A DNA stretch of 47,435 nt from Micromonospora sp. KC213 (GCF_004348325.1 NZ_SMKF01000023.1:1-47435); one strand, 5' to 3'. Positions 7,219 through 17,097 are shown, counted from the first letter of the stretch. Notes: a model not told the origin generated them from the sequence alone. Numbers and translations are program-made.

Positions 7219-10125
7219 TCACCCGTTCGGGAACAGGTGGCCGTAGTCGGCGTACGCCATGGCGACGTCGGCCTGCGCCCAGAACCGGTGGTAGTTGAAG
7301 GTCGGCTCAGGCCCGCCGTTGAGGTAGGCCTCGACCTTCGGCCAGTCGGGGTCGTTCTTGTAGAACGACCGGATGTCGAGGAAGCTCTTGCCGGGGGCGA
7401 TGGTGTCGCCGTTGGGCATCTTGCCGGTCCAGCCCGGCGGGATGTAGAGGCCCTGCCCGGTGGCGGCGTCGTAGACGTCGTCGAAGCGCCGGTAGTCACC
7501 GCGCTTCTCCGGCATCGAGACGCCCTTCGCGTCGCTGGCCGCGTGCAGCGCGTCCAGCAGGCCCTTGGCGGTGTTCTTCGCCGCCGCGTTGCCGGACTTG
7601 GCCGCGTACGCGATCAACGTCCGGGCCAAGGCCGAGGCGACGCCGACGTCCTGGCCCTTCACCGTCACCTCGACGTGCAGGTTGGTGTTGGGCTGCGGGT
7701 TGCTGGGGTTCCAGTTGTTGGGCTGGCCGGTCCACTTCATGTCCGACGGAATGGACCAGTTGCTGCCCAGCGTGGTGTTGGCGATGGCCCACGGCACCCA
7801 CTTGTCCAGCAGCGCCTTGGCCTTGGCGTTGCCGGTCTCCAGGTACAGCTCGGCGATCCGCTGCATCGACCAGACCTGCATGCCGAACCACTGGTTCGAC
7901 GGCGGGTCGTTGTAGACCGGGTCGACGTCGTAGAACATGCCGTAGAAGGTGGCGGTGCCGGCCGGCGGCTGGGCGTAGCTGCCCTCCCAGCTGTTGGTGG
8001 CGCCACCGGCGATGCCGCCCTCGGCGGACTGGAGCCAGGTGTAGAACTCCAGCTGCCGTTCGAAGCTCTTCTGCCAGTCGCTGGCCGCGGTCGGCGACTT
8101 CGGCTTGAGCTCGTTGACGTTGGTCAGCGCCCAGGCCGCGAACGGGTTCTGGTAGCCGAAGTGGCTGTGGCTGGAACCGATCCGCCACGACCAGTTCTGG
8201 CCGGCCTCGTACGCGCCGCCCCAGGCGTAGTACCAGGACATCAGGTAGTGGGCGGAGTCCCGGCCGGTGCCGGCTGGGCAGGTGGTCGCGCCGACGCAGT
8301 TGCCGATCTTCTTGAAGTACTTGTCGAACATCGCGTAGCGCAGGTAGTCACCCATCTTGGCGGCCTTGGCGACGGTGGCCGCCACGTCGGCCTGCTTGCC
8401 CTGGGCCTTGGCCCAGGTCAGCGCCCAGTAGGCGGCCTGCACGGCGCGGGCGTCGGCGTCCGGGGCGTTGGTGTACTTCCACTGCTTGGCCGGGGCGTTC
8501 GGCTCGGTGATGAACAGGTCCAGGTAGCCGTTCTTGCCGCCGTGCTTGAAGGTCTCGCAGGACGGCTGCGGCACGGTCTCCCAGACCGACTCCTGGGTGC
8601 CCCGCTGGAAGGTGTTGATGTACGCCGGCCGGGTGGTGCCGTCGCCGCAGCGGCCGTAGCCGTAGACGTTGTCCACGTCCAGCAGCCAGTGCATGCCGTA
8701 GATGTCCCCGGTGCCGTAGGTGGACTGCAGCTCGCTGCGGAGCGGGTCCTGACCGACGGACACGTTCGGGTCGAGCCTGGACGGGTACTGGCTGGGCAGC
8801 GGGTGCTCGGCGGCGTACTGCGGGGTGCCCGCGGCGCCGGCGGAGGGCTGGTCGGCTGAGGACGGGATGATGTACTTCTCCATCACCGTCCAGGAGTTGT
8901 TGAACGGCGCCCAGTTCTGGGTGACCCGGCCGTAGTTGGCCTCCAGCCAGAGCCAGAAGCTGAACGCCTCCGAGGTGGTCTCGTGGCCGTGGTCGGGCGC
9001 CTCGACGATCAGCGTCTCGATGGAGTGGTAGGGCACGCCCTCCGGGCTGAAGTACCCGGAGTTCTTGATCTTGCCGTACTGGTCCAGGAAGCGCTTGATG
9101 TAGACGTTGTCGCCACCGGGAACGTCATTGTCGATCTCGGTGATGACGATGGGCAGCGGGGCGAAGCCGCTGGCCGAGGCGGTGATGGTGGCACTGCCAC
9201 CGACCGTGTCGGAGTCCTCCGCCGCCGCGACCGTGACGGGGACCCCGGTGCTCCAGTTGCTCGGGGTCAGGGTGACGGTGGTGGGCGACACGGTGATGTC
9301 GCTGTCCCCGCTGCGGGTCAGGGTCACCGGGACGTTGCCGCTCGGGGCCGCGCTGAGCTTCAGGTTGAAGCTGGCCGTGCCGCCCTCGTTGACGCTGACC
9401 GCGGACGGGGTGGCCACCAGGGCCGGGCCGGTGGCGGGGCGGACCGTGAACGCCCGCTCGGCGATCGCGGTGGCCTCGAGGTTGTCGTACGCCTTGGCCT
9501 GCACGGTGTAGTCGCCGGCCGGCAGGTCTTCCAGCGTGTAGCCGTACGGTGCGGTGGTGTCGGTGTTGACCAACAGGCCGTTGCGGTAGAACTCGACCTT
9601 GCTGATCGTCCCGTCCCGGTCGCTGGCGGCGGCGTTCAGGGGGACGTCCGCCGGGGCCGTGAACGGGCCGGGGGGCATGCTCAGGCTGACTGTCGGCGGC
9701 AGGTTGCCGCTGGCCCCGTCACAGGTGACACCGTTGAGCGTGAACGCGGCGGGCTTCGGGTTGCTGCCGCTGTAGGTGCCCTGGAAGCCGATGGTGGTGG
9801 AGGCGCCGGTGCCGAGGTTGCCGTTCCACGCCTCGTTGGTGGCGGTCACCTCGCTACCGGTCTGGCTCCACCTGGCCGACCAGCCGTTGGTCACCCGCTG
9901 GCTGCTGTTCGGGAAGGTCCACTTGAGCGTCCAGCCGTTGATGGCGTCGCCCAGGTTCTTGATGGCGACGTTGGCGGTGAAGCCGCCGCCCCAGTCGTTG
10001 GGCGTGTATGTCACGTCGCAGGCCGGAGCGGCGTGTGCCGGGCCTGCGGGCAGGGTCACTCCAGCAACGGCGAGGGCGGCGGCGGCGAGTATCGCCGTCC
10101 GGCGCCGTCTTGCCATGAGTCTCAT
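7219..10125 (-). CDS. Secreted GH48 exocellulase with CBM2 and Ig-like modules
   Basis: A 968-residue precursor. Residues 1-32 are a signal peptide (RRRR, hydrophobic Ala-rich core, AHA cleavage site). Residues 36-135 form a family 2 cellulose-binding module bounded by Cys36 and Cys135, with exposed Trp residues. About 143-230 is a bacterial Ig-like domain ([16 protein letters not shown]), and about 236-333 is a Calx-beta-like domain ([15 protein letters not shown]). The rest is a full-length glycoside hydrolase 48 catalytic domain beginning [15 protein letters not shown]; its VEAPDHGH and TSEAFSFW blocks contain the catalytic acid region. GH48 enzymes release cellobiose from chain ends and are the main exocellulase of many cellulolytic bacteria. 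The start at 10125 has GAGGAGA ten bases upstream. CebR-type operators lie upstream, and a beta-glucosidase gene is divergent. Confidence 0.96.
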   Translation of the reverse strand: MRLMARRRRTAILAAAALAVAGVTLPAGPAHAAPACDVTYTPNDWGGGFTANVAIKNLGDAINGWTLKWTFPNSSQRVTNGWSARWSQTGSEVTATNEAWNGNLGTGASTTIGFQGTYSGSNPKPAAFTLNGVTCDGASGNLPPTVSLSMPPGPFTAPADVPLNAAASDRDGTISKVEFYRNGLLVNTDTTAPYGYTLEDLPAGDYTVQAKAYDNLEATAIAERAFTVRPATGPALVATPSAVSVNEGGTASFNLKLSAAPSGNVPVTLTRSGDSDITVSPTTVTLTPSNWSTGVPVTVAAAEDSDTVGGSATITASASGFAPLPIVITEIDNDVPGGDNVYIKRFLDQYGKIKNSGYFSPEGVPYHSIETLIVEAPDHGHETTSEAFSFWLWLEANYGRVTQNWAPFNNSWTVMEKYIIPSSADQPSAGAAGTPQYAAEHPLPSQYPSRLDPNVSVGQDPLRSELQSTYGTGDIYGMHWLLDVDNVYGYGRCGDGTTRPAYINTFQRGTQESVWETVPQPSCETFKHGGKNGYLDLFITEPNAPAKQWKYTNAPDADARAVQAAYWALTWAKAQGKQADVAATVAKAAKMGDYLRYAMFDKYFKKIGNCVGATTCPAGTGRDSAHYLMSWYYAWGGAYEAGQNWSWRIGSSHSHFGYQNPFAAWALTNVNELKPKSPTAASDWQKSFERQLEFYTWLQSAEGGIAGGATNSWEGSYAQPPAGTATFYGMFYDVDPVYNDPPSNQWFGMQVWSMQRIAELYLETGNAKAKALLDKWVPWAIANTTLGSNWSIPSDMKWTGQPNNWNPSNPQPNTNLHVEVTVKGQDVGVASALARTLIAYAAKSGNAAAKNTAKGLLDALHAASDAKGVSMPEKRGDYRRFDDVYDAATGQGLYIPPGWTGKMPNGDTIAPGKSFLDIRSFYKNDPDWPKVEAYLNGGPEPTFNYHRFWAQADVAMAYADYGHLFPNG

Positions 10126-10360
10126 GTGCGCGGTGTCTCCTCGGACCGGGCCGGGGCCGGGGTGGGCCGCCGGCTGGGCACCTCCACGCGAGCAGGGGTC
10201 GCGGGGGGAAGGAGGCGCCCGGGATGGTGGTCGGTCGGAATCGGCCTGTGCTGCCGGGGCAGGGTGCCGTCTCCTCGGGTGCCGTCCGGGAGAACCGGAT
10301 GCCCTCGGCGACCCACGCTCGCGCGAGCTGGCTCCGCGTCGCGATTGCGACAGTGTGCCA

Positions 10361-10374
10361 TGGAAGCGCTCCCA
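10361..10374 (-). promoter_or_regulatory. CebR/CelR-type operator, proximal to the GH48 gene
   Basis: TGGAAGCGCTCCCA matches the actinobacterial cellulose-regulator palindrome TGGGAGCGCTCCCA at 13 of 14 positions. It lies about 236 bp upstream of the GH48 start, just downstream (in GH48 orientation) of an A+T-rich stretch at 10375-10440 that is the likely promoter region. In Streptomyces and Thermobifida such sites bind a LacI-family repressor released by cellobiose or other cello-oligosaccharides. Confidence 0.8.
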
Positions 10375-10469
10375 CGACAATACCGCAGCTCAAACGCACA
10401 TCTATATTTCGATCTCGTTTAGGGTCTTTCACAAAGTCGTGACGGGCGTTACAGTCGCAGCATCGCCGA

Positions 10470-10483
10470 TGGGAGCGCTTCCA
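10470..10483 (+). promoter_or_regulatory. CebR/CelR-type operator, distal copy
   Basis: TGGGAGCGCTTCCA matches the operator consensus at 13 of 14 positions and is the exact reverse complement of the site at 10361-10374. The centres are 109 bp apart, close to a whole number of helical turns. It lies on the other side of the A+T-rich block, so the two sites bracket the probable GH48 promoter. Confidence 0.8.
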
Positions 10484-10693
10484 TCGACGTAGATGCAATC
10501 AGTTGGATTGGTCGCGGTCACTACACCGCGGCGCTACAGCCCGAGAGGCTGACGGCGGGCCAGCCCGGACACCGCCGTCAGCCGTCACCCACCGACGTGA
10601 GGAGGGAGGTGGAACAGAGCCACTCGCGTGGCCCGGCTCCCGCGCGACACGCACACCGAACAGCCAAGTCCACCCGTGCGTGTATGCACCATG

Positions 10694-10726
10694 GTGGGGA
10701 CGGGGGTTGCCCTCCCCCGTCCCCAC
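10694..10726. terminator. Strong hairpin within the GH48-GH1 intergenic region
   Basis: A perfect 13-bp stem (10694-10706 with 10714-10726, GTGGGGACGGGGG and its complement) encloses a seven-base loop. It stands alone between two divergent genes, so it is not an end-of-gene terminator. It could insulate the two promoters, end an unannotated transcript, or shape the 5' leader of the GH1 mRNA. I see no coding sequence in 10500-10930. Confidence 0.4.
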
Positions 10727-10938
10727 ACTAAACCCCCGTGGTCCAGGGGGAAAGAGGCCGACGGGACAGGCGTCCGCGCCACCCGGCGGCCTCGTTCGCT
10801 GTCGGCACACGGTCGGGCCCACCGACCGACCCGCGGCTCCGCCCACCCCACACTCCATCCCGGCCACCGGCGCGGGTCCGGCCCCTTCTAGGCTGACGAT
10901 CCGCCCGGCAAGACGGCCGGATCGTCGCGCGCCCACCG

Positions 10939-10952
10939 TGGGAGCGCTCCCG
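10939..10952 (+). promoter_or_regulatory. CebR/CelR-type operator in front of the GH1 gene
   Basis: TGGGAGCGCTCCCG matches the operator consensus at 13 of 14 positions and ends 36 bp before the GH1 start codon. That is a typical repressing position over or just after a promoter. It suggests that the beta-glucosidase and the exocellulase respond to the same cello-oligosaccharide signal. No LacI-family regulator gene is in the window. Confidence 0.8.
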
Positions 10953-10988
10953 GCCGTCGGGTGGCCCGCACCGTGAGGAGAACTGCCC

Positions 10989-12476
10989 ATGTCGATGCAC
11001 CCCCGACGGCGACTGCCGCGCCGTGCCGCGCCCCCCGCCACCGCCTCGGCCGGCGCCGGGCTCGCTCCCGCCGCGGACCAGGTCACCGCGGCCCCGACCG
11101 GGGCCGCCGAGCCCGGCGTCCCGCCGGGCCTCGAACCGGCAGCCTTTCCCGGCACCCCGGCCCTGCTGTTCCCGAACGACTTCGGCTGGGGCGCGGCCAC
11201 CTCGGCGTACCAGATCGAGGGCGCCGCCAAGGAGGACGGCCGGGGCGAGTCGATCTGGGACACCTTCAGCCGCACGCCCGGGCGGACCCGCAACGGCGAC
11301 ACCGGTGACGTGGCCGCCGACCACTACCACCGCTGGTCCGAGGACCTGGATCTGATGCGTGACCTGGGTCTGCACAGCTACCGGTTCTCCATCTCGTGGC
11401 CCCGGGTACAGCCCGACGGCGCCGGTGAACCCAACCAGCGCGGCCTGGACTTCTACCGCCGGCTCATCGACGGCCTGCACGAACGCGGCATCACTCCGAT
11501 GGTCACCCTCTTCCACTGGGACCTGCCCCAGTCGCTGCAGGACGCCGGCGGCTGGGAGAACCGCGACACCGCGTACCGCTTCGCCGACTACGCCGAGGCC
11601 GTCTTCCACGCCCTGGGCGACCAGGTTCCGGTCTGGCTGACCGTCAACGAACCGAAAACCGTGGTGCAGAACGGCTACCTCCAGGGGCACCACGCCCCCG
11701 GCCGGCAGGACCCGGACGCCGCGTACCTGGTGGCCCACCACCTCCAGCTCGCGCACGGGCTGGCGGTACGCGCCCTGCGCGCCTACGGCTCCGACGCCCG
11801 GATCGGCCCCGCACTCAACCTGCACCCCTGCTACCCGGCCGACGACACCGCCGCCGCCGCCTCCGCCGCCCGGTTGTACGACGGTTACGAGAACCGCCTC
11901 TATCTGGACTCGATCCTCAAGGGTGCCTATCCGCAGGACGTGCTCGCCGACCTCGGCGACGGGAGCCGGATGGTACGGGGCATCGCCGACGGCGACCTGG
12001 CCGTCATCTCCACCCCGGTGGACCTGCTCGCGGTGCAGTACTACACGCCGTACTACGTGACCGCCGACGGCGACACCACCCGGCGTTGGCCCACCTCGCA
12101 GGCCGACTGGCAGCAGATCTACCCCGACGGGATGTACGACGTCCTGACCCGGATCACCCGCGACTACGGCCCGGTCCCGATCACCGTCACCGAGAACGGG
12201 CTGCCCTGCCCGGACGTGCTCGGCCCCGACGGCGTGGTCGACGACGCCGGCCGGATCGCGTTCCTGCGCGACCACTTCACCGCCGCGCACCGCGCCATCG
12301 TCGCCGGCGTGCCGCTGGAGAGCTACCACGTCTGGTCGTTGCTGGACAACTTCGAGTGGGCCGAAGGGTACGACCAGCGCTGGGGGCTGGTGTACGTGGA
12401 CTACGCCACCCAGCGCCGGGTGCTCAAGCGCAGCGCCCACTGGTACCGGTCGGTCATCCGCCACAACGGGCTCTGA
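10989..12476 (+). CDS. GH1 beta-glucosidase with an unusual N-terminal extension
   Basis: A 495-residue family 1 glycoside hydrolase. The catalytic barrel begins at about residue 62 (NDFGWGAATSAYQIEGA). The acid/base Glu is E221 in LTVNEPKT, and the nucleophile is E402 in TVTENG. The late motif WSLLDNFEWAEGYDQRWGL forms part of the glucose subsite. It should cleave cellobiose and short cello-oligosaccharides produced by the GH48 enzyme. The first 60 residues are Arg-rich and then Ala/Pro-rich (RRRLPRR, then AAPPATASAGAGLAPAA), like a twin-arginine signal but with prolines breaking the hydrophobic core. Export is therefore uncertain. GTGAGGAGAA precedes the ATG. A CebR-type operator lies just upstream. 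Confidence 0.93.
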   Translation: MSMHPRRRLPRRAAPPATASAGAGLAPAADQVTAAPTGAAEPGVPPGLEPAAFPGTPALLFPNDFGWGAATSAYQIEGAAKEDGRGESIWDTFSRTPGRTRNGDTGDVAADHYHRWSEDLDLMRDLGLHSYRFSISWPRVQPDGAGEPNQRGLDFYRRLIDGLHERGITPMVTLFHWDLPQSLQDAGGWENRDTAYRFADYAEAVFHALGDQVPVWLTVNEPKTVVQNGYLQGHHAPGRQDPDAAYLVAHHLQLAHGLAVRALRAYGSDARIGPALNLHPCYPADDTAAAASAARLYDGYENRLYLDSILKGAYPQDVLADLGDGSRMVRGIADGDLAVISTPVDLLAVQYYTPYYVTADGDTTRRWPTSQADWQQIYPDGMYDVLTRITRDYGPVPITVTENGLPCPDVLGPDGVVDDAGRIAFLRDHFTAAHRAIVAGVPLESYHVWSLLDNFEWAEGYDQRWGLVYVDYATQRRVLKRSAHWYRSVIRHNGL

Positions 12477-12488
12477 GCCGTACGCCGA

Positions 12489-12536
12489 CCGGTGGTGCCG
12501 GACCGCCCGCCGCGGTGGCCGGTCCGGTGCCACCGG
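12489..12536. terminator. Bidirectional terminator between GH1 and the roadblock gene
   Basis: The arms 12489-12505 and 12520-12536 pair over 17 positions with a two-base internal mismatch, closing a 14-base loop. The hairpin fills the space between two convergent stop codons and can serve both strands. Confidence 0.55.
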
Positions 12537-12546
12537 CACCCGCGCC

Positions 12547-12969
12547 TCAGCGCGGCAGGGCCTGCTGCAACTCGGCACGCAGCGCCGGGGTGAGCATGTC
12601 TCCGGCCTGCTTGGCCAGCCGGGCCATCTCGTAACCCACCACTCCGATGTCGGCCTCCGCGTTGGCCAGGGTGGCCAGGATCGAGCCGTCCCGGATCTGC
12701 ATCACCAGGAAATAGCCGCGCCCCATCTCGACCACCGTCTGCTTCACCACGTCACCGTCGAACATCTGCGCCGCCCCGGCGGTGATGCTCATCAGCCCCG
12801 AGGTCACCGCGGCGAGCTTGTCGGCATGGTCGCGGGGCAGGTGCGCCGAGATCGCGACCAGGAGCCCGTCGGAGGAGACCACCACCGCGTGGGCGACCCC
12901 CGGCACCCGCTCGGCGAACGCGTTGACCAGCCAGCTCAGGTCCCGTGCCTCCTGGCTCAACGTCGTCAC
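12547..12969 (-). CDS. Roadblock/LC7 domain protein (conservon CvnB type)
   Basis: A 140-residue protein that is almost entirely a roadblock/LC7 domain: [31 protein letters not shown], then [20 protein letters not shown] and the beta-strand block [19 protein letters not shown]. In actinobacterial conservons, CvnB partners a membrane sensor kinase (CvnA), a DUF742 protein (CvnC) and a small GTPase (CvnD). The GTG start overlaps the stop of the upstream kinase as GTGA, which implies coupled translation. CvnC and CvnD do not follow here; the next gene is convergent. Confidence 0.9.
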   Translation of the reverse strand: MTTLSQEARDLSWLVNAFAERVPGVAHAVVVSSDGLLVAISAHLPRDHADKLAAVTSGLMSITAGAAQMFDGDVVKQTVVEMGRGYFLVMQIRDGSILATLANAEADIGVVGYEMARLAKQAGDMLTPALRAELQQALPR

Positions 12970-15494
12970 TGTCGTCCCCCTTCGCTGTGCACCCCACCCG
13001 GCGGCAGGGCAATGTCCGTCTTCTCCTCGGCCTCCGCCCGGCGGACGCCGCTGTACAACCTGGACAGCATCCCGCCGACCGCCTCCGGGTCCGGGTCCTC
13101 GCGTGTGGCGGGGACCGTGGGCCGGGCCGGCTCGGTGACGGCGGACAACTGTGCCATCGGCACCCGGACGGGAAGTCCCCGCGCACTGGTGCCTCCGATC
13201 ACCGGCGTCCCGGGCGGCTCTGGCGTCACATGCCCGGTGGACGCGACCGACGAGGCACTCGGCCCCTGCCGGGACCACCAGCCGCCGGCCTCGGCCGGCG
13301 GCGCGGCCGGCGCGAGCACGTCCTCGGCGCGCAGCGGCATCGGCCGACCGGAGCTGGGCGTCGGGTCGGGACGTCGGCCCGCCACCGGCAGCTCCCCGGG
13401 CGACGAGCGCCCCGGGCGGGGCAGGGTACGCCGGCGCCGGGCGGTGCCGACGCCTCCCGTGGTGATCATCCGAGCGGCCGGGGGATCCAGCTCCGGCATG
13501 GGAGCCGGACCCAGCAGCGCCGGTGGCACCAGTACCCGGGCCACCAGACCCTGGTCCGCCGGCGCCAGGTGCACCCGTACGCCGTGCCGGGCGGCGAGAT
13601 GACTGACCACGAAGAGGCCCATCCGCTCCGAGGCGGCGACGTCCGCGGCCGGCGGCGCGGCGAGCACGGCGTTGGCCTGTTCCAGGGCGGCCCGGCTCAT
13701 CCCGATGCCCTGATCGACGATGTCCACCAGCGCCCCACCGCCCTCACGGCGGGCGGTCACCCGGACCAGGGTGTCCGGCCGGGAGAAGGCGGTGGCGTTC
13801 TCCAGCAGCTCGGCCAGCAGGTGCACCAGCTCACCCACCGCGTGCCCGACGACGTGCAGGTCGGCCACCGACTCGTGGCGGACCCGCTGGTACTGCTCGA
13901 TCTCGGCGCTGGCCGCGAGAAGCACCGCGCCGAGGCCGACCGGGCGGTTCCACCGCCGAGTGGACTCGGTGCCGGCCAGCACCAGCAGGCTCTCGTCGTT
14001 GCGGCGCATCCGGGCCGCCAGGTGGTCGAGTTTGAACAGGTTCTCCAGCTGGTCCGGGTCCGCCTCCTCCCGTTCCAGGTCGTCGAGCAGCTCCAGCTGC
14101 CGTTCCACCAGCACCTGGCTACGCCGGGCCAGGTTGACGAACATCGCGTTCACGCTGCGGCGCGTCTGGGCCTGTTCGACGGCGACGCTGACCGCGCTGC
14201 GGTGCACCGCCACGAACGCCTCTGCCAGTTCGCCCAGCTCGTCGGAGCTGGTCACCACCGGCGGCGCCACCTCGATCGTGGGCAGCGTGCCCTGCGTCGA
14301 ACGCAGCCGGTCCAGCGTGTGCGGCAGCTCCACCTGCGCGATCTGCAGGGCCTGCCCGCGCAGCAACCCGATGGAGTGCGCGATGGAACGGCCGATCAGC
14401 AGGGCGAGCAGCACGGCCAGCCCCAGCACCACCAGGATGGCGCTCACCACCGCCAGGGTGGCCCGCAGCTGGTCGCCGCTGGCGTCCTCGGCCCGGGTCG
14501 CCGCCTCGTCGAGCACCCGCGTCTCGAGCTGGCGCAGCAGCTCCTGCCGCTGGGCGCTGGCGTCCCACCACTGCTCGGCGGGGAGCACCGCCGGTCGGGC
14601 CCCGCCGCTGGCGAGACTCTTCTCCTCCAGCTTGGTCGCGGCCACGAACCCGGGGTGCACGGAGGCGCGGTCGTACAGCTGGATCTGCCTGGTGGTCGCG
14701 GCGACGCGGAACGCGCCGAGCGCAGCCAACTGCTGGGCCCGCAGGTCGGTCAGGGCGATCTGGTCGTCGAGTTGGTACCGGCCCGCCCGGGCGGCGGCGT
14801 AGAGCTGAGCGCGGACCCGCGACGACAGCTCCTTGACCCGGGCCAGCTGCACGTAGCGCAGCACCGCGTCGGTCAGCTCCGGCTGTTCCTCACCGGGCGA
14901 GGGCTCGGCCAACAGGCTGAGCAGCGTGTCGACCGCCCGGTGGTAGTTGCCCAGGATGGTCTCGGAACTCAGTACCGCCGGCAGGATCGCCGCACGGATG
15001 GCGCGGACCTGGTCGTACGCCTCCAACGCCTTGCCGTAGGAGACCCGCCAGGAGGCGTCCGCGTCGGCCAGTGGCGCGGCAGCGCGGCGCAGCTCCCCGG
15101 CTGCGGCGTCGGTGTCGTCCTGCAACGGGCGCAAGGTCAGCGCCGTCGCCGCCCGGTCGGAGGAGAGGCCGTCTCGGCGCAGCTCGGCCAACTCGCCCGC
15201 CGTCCGGTCGCGTTCCTGCTGGAGCCGGTCCACCAGGACGGTGATCTGCCGGCCGACGCCGACCTGCCGCGCGAAGTCGCTCAGCGCGGTGGTCCGTCCC
15301 ACCAGCGTGGTGGTCTGCACACCGGCCAGCACCAGGAAGGCCACCGACGGGATGACCAGCACGGTGGCGAGCTTCGTCCGCATACGCCAGTCCCGCAGCC
15401 GCAACGGCGACCGCCGCCGGTGTGGGACGACTGCGGCACCCGATCGGCCGCCACCGATCTGTCCGCCCCCGGTCGGATCGGGACCTGCACCCAC
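12966..15494 (-). CDS. Sensor kinase with nitrate/nitrite-sensing-type extracellular domain (CvnA type)
   Basis: An 842-residue membrane protein. A basic leader ([11 protein letters not shown]) precedes the first helix at about 41-60. An extracytoplasmic helical domain of the NIT type spans about 70-330, followed by a second helix at about 345-370 and a HAMP-like linker. A helical region ([21 protein letters not shown]) stands where a dimerisation domain would be. A HATPase domain follows, with N-box [10 protein letters not shown] and G-box [10 protein letters not shown]. Roughly the last 190 residues are Pro-, Arg- and Ser-rich and probably disordered. The domain order is that of conservon A-proteins. 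The GTG at 15494 has GAGGAG six bases upstream. The ligand is unknown. Confidence 0.88.
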   Translation of the reverse strand: MGAGPDPTGGGQIGGGRSGAAVVPHRRRSPLRLRDWRMRTKLATVLVIPSVAFLVLAGVQTTTLVGRTTALSDFARQVGVGRQITVLVDRLQQERDRTAGELAELRRDGLSSDRAATALTLRPLQDDTDAAAGELRRAAAPLADADASWRVSYGKALEAYDQVRAIRAAILPAVLSSETILGNYHRAVDTLLSLLAEPSPGEEQPELTDAVLRYVQLARVKELSSRVRAQLYAAARAGRYQLDDQIALTDLRAQQLAALGAFRVAATTRQIQLYDRASVHPGFVAATKLEEKSLASGGARPAVLPAEQWWDASAQRQELLRQLETRVLDEAATRAEDASGDQLRATLAVVSAILVVLGLAVLLALLIGRSIAHSIGLLRGQALQIAQVELPHTLDRLRSTQGTLPTIEVAPPVVTSSDELGELAEAFVAVHRSAVSVAVEQAQTRRSVNAMFVNLARRSQVLVERQLELLDDLEREEADPDQLENLFKLDHLAARMRRNDESLLVLAGTESTRRWNRPVGLGAVLLAASAEIEQYQRVRHESVADLHVVGHAVGELVHLLAELLENATAFSRPDTLVRVTARREGGGALVDIVDQGIGMSRAALEQANAVLAAPPAADVAASERMGLFVVSHLAARHGVRVHLAPADQGLVARVLVPPALLGPAPMPELDPPAARMITTGGVGTARRRRTLPRPGRSSPGELPVAGRRPDPTPSSGRPMPLRAEDVLAPAAPPAEAGGWWSRQGPSASSVASTGHVTPEPPGTPVIGGTSARGLPVRVPMAQLSAVTEPARPTVPATREDPDPEAVGGMLSRLYSGVRRAEAEEKTDIALPPGGVHSEGGRQ

Positions 15495-15510
15495 ACCTGC
15501 CTCCTCGGCC

Positions 15511-15538
15511 CCCCGCTCCCCGTCGTCGGGGAGCGGGG
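15511..15538 (-). terminator. Hairpin between the FGGY kinase and sensor-kinase genes
   Basis: A perfect 12-bp stem (15511-15522 with 15527-15538, CCCCGCTCCCCG and its complement) with a four-base loop lies 27 bp past the FGGY kinase stop. It is also only 16 bp before the sensor-kinase start codon. It most simply ends the kinase transcript, but an mRNA starting upstream of it would carry it next to the ribosome binding site. Confidence 0.55.
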
Positions 15539-15565
15539 TCCATCCAACCAGGCCAGCGAGCTGTG

Positions 15566-16981
15566 TCAACGGCCCTGGGGGCCTCCGTCGGTGGCCGGAG
15601 CGGCCGGATGTACGGACGAGGCGTGCTCCGTCGGACCGGAAGCGGCGAGCCGTCGCGCCGCGGCGAAGCGCCCGAGGGCCACCAACGCCGCGCCGGTGGC
15701 CCCGATCTCCGGTTCGGAGCGGTGCCGGACCTGCCGGGGGGCGAGGGTGGCGGCGAACGCCGATCGCCACCAGGCGGACGCGGTCACCGCTCCCCCACCC
15801 AGCACGACGTCGACCGGGCCGTCCACCACGGACTCCAGGACGACCAGGTCGTCGGCGACCATCCGGCACAGCCCGGCCATCAACCCGGCCAGGATCTCCA
15901 CCGCGGTGGTGGAGAAGGTGAGGCCGCGCAACTCGCCCGCCCCGGCCGGGGTGGTGCCTGGCGGCCGGTCACCCCCGAAGCGGGGATTCGTCGCCACCTG
16001 ACCGTGCGGCGGCACGCGGGCCAGCGCGGCGTCCAGATCCGGCCCCTGCGGCAGCCGCAGCTCCCGGTTGGCCCAGGCGAACAGGTTGCCTCCACAGGAG
16101 TAGGCGGAGCCGGTCACCACGTGTTCGTGGTCCACCCGGTACCGCCAGAGCTGCTCGGGCAGCGCAGGCAGGTCGGCGTCGACGGACACCGGCTGCACCA
16201 GGCGCACCGCGGCGGAGGTGCCGACGGTGACCGCCACCCGATGTGGGTCGACGCAGCCGGAGCCCACATTGGAGGCCGCTCCGTCGCCGATCGCGGCGGC
16301 CCACTCGGCGCGGGCCAACGGCGGCCAACGCCGGGCATGTTCCGGGCGTAGCCGCCCGCGCCAGCCCGCCGGCGCAAGCTCGGGCAGTTCGCCGGGGCGA
16401 ACGCCGGCCAGCGCGCAGGCCTCGGCGTCCCAGTCCATCGCGCGCAGATCGAGCAGCCCCGTGCCGGAGGCCATCGACACCGAGGTGGGCGCGGCGTCGA
16501 GCAGCTCGCCCAGGGCGTACTCCGCGAGCCCGACGAAGCGGCCGACCGGGCCGCAGCGCGCACGCAACCACGGCAGCCGCACCGACCAGTAGGACCGGTG
16601 CCACCAGGTGCCGGTACGTTGGTGGAACGCGGCCGGATCGGCCGGGCCGACCGCGCCGGGCAGCGGCTCCGGGCGGGTGTCCAGCCAGGTGAGCACCGGC
16701 CCGAGCGGCGTGCCGGTGGGGTCGAGCGGAACCACCGAGTGCCACTGGGCGGAGAGCGCGACCAGCGTCACGTCGCGCAGGTGCCCGCCGTCGGCGAGTT
16801 CGTCCAGGCACTCGACCAGACAGGCGAGATAGCCGGCCGCGTCGAGGGTGCCGGTGCCGTCGTCGGCCACCGCCACGCCCAGCCGGCGCCGGGCCAGGGC
16901 GCCGGGCAGCGGCTTCGCGTCGGCGTCGAGCACGAGCCCGCGTACCGAGGAGGTGCCGAGGTCGAGAGCGAGAATGTTCAT
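15566..16981 (-). CDS. FGGY-family carbohydrate kinase (gluconokinase-like)
   Basis: A 471-residue sugar kinase. The N-terminal phosphate loop MNILALDLGTSSVRGLVLD and the C-terminal ATP-site motif VDVVLGGGAVTASAWWRSAFA are both typical of FGGY kinases. The block VALSAQWHSVVPLDPTGTPLGPVLTWLDTR is closest to gluconate and xylulose kinases. It should phosphorylate a sugar or sugar acid in the cytoplasm. Gluconate is the more likely substrate on motif appearance, but this is not proven. It stands alone, with no adjacent transporter or dehydrogenase to identify the pathway. Confidence 0.85.
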   Translation of the reverse strand: MNILALDLGTSSVRGLVLDADAKPLPGALARRRLGVAVADDGTGTLDAAGYLACLVECLDELADGGHLRDVTLVALSAQWHSVVPLDPTGTPLGPVLTWLDTRPEPLPGAVGPADPAAFHQRTGTWWHRSYWSVRLPWLRARCGPVGRFVGLAEYALGELLDAAPTSVSMASGTGLLDLRAMDWDAEACALAGVRPGELPELAPAGWRGRLRPEHARRWPPLARAEWAAAIGDGAASNVGSGCVDPHRVAVTVGTSAAVRLVQPVSVDADLPALPEQLWRYRVDHEHVVTGSAYSCGGNLFAWANRELRLPQGPDLDAALARVPPHGQVATNPRFGGDRPPGTTPAGAGELRGLTFSTTAVEILAGLMAGLCRMVADDLVVLESVVDGPVDVVLGGGAVTASAWWRSAFAATLAPRQVRHRSEPEIGATGAALVALGRFAAARRLAASGPTEHASSVHPAAPATDGGPQGR

Positions 16982-17085
16982 CCCGGGTCACGGTACCGAA
17001 CCACCGGGCCGGCGACGTCGCGATCGGTCGCCGGAACCTTCCGCCACGAAGTGGGAACGGCTACCGGGCCCGGGCCGTCCCGGCA

Positions 17086-17091
17086 TAGGGT
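17086..17091 (+). promoter_or_regulatory. -10 element TAGGGT of the trp leader promoter
   Basis: TAGGGT lies six bases before the ATG of the leader peptide, so the attenuator transcript probably starts at the leader start codon itself. It has the same geometry as four other predicted leaderless starts in the window. Confidence 0.5.
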
Positions 17092-17097
17092 GACGAC

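Noticed and set aside
15566..15869. Extension of the sensor-kinase frame upstream to about 15869.
   Set aside because: It would overlap the FGGY kinase gene. The GTG at 15494 has GAGGAG at the right distance and gives a family-like N-terminus.
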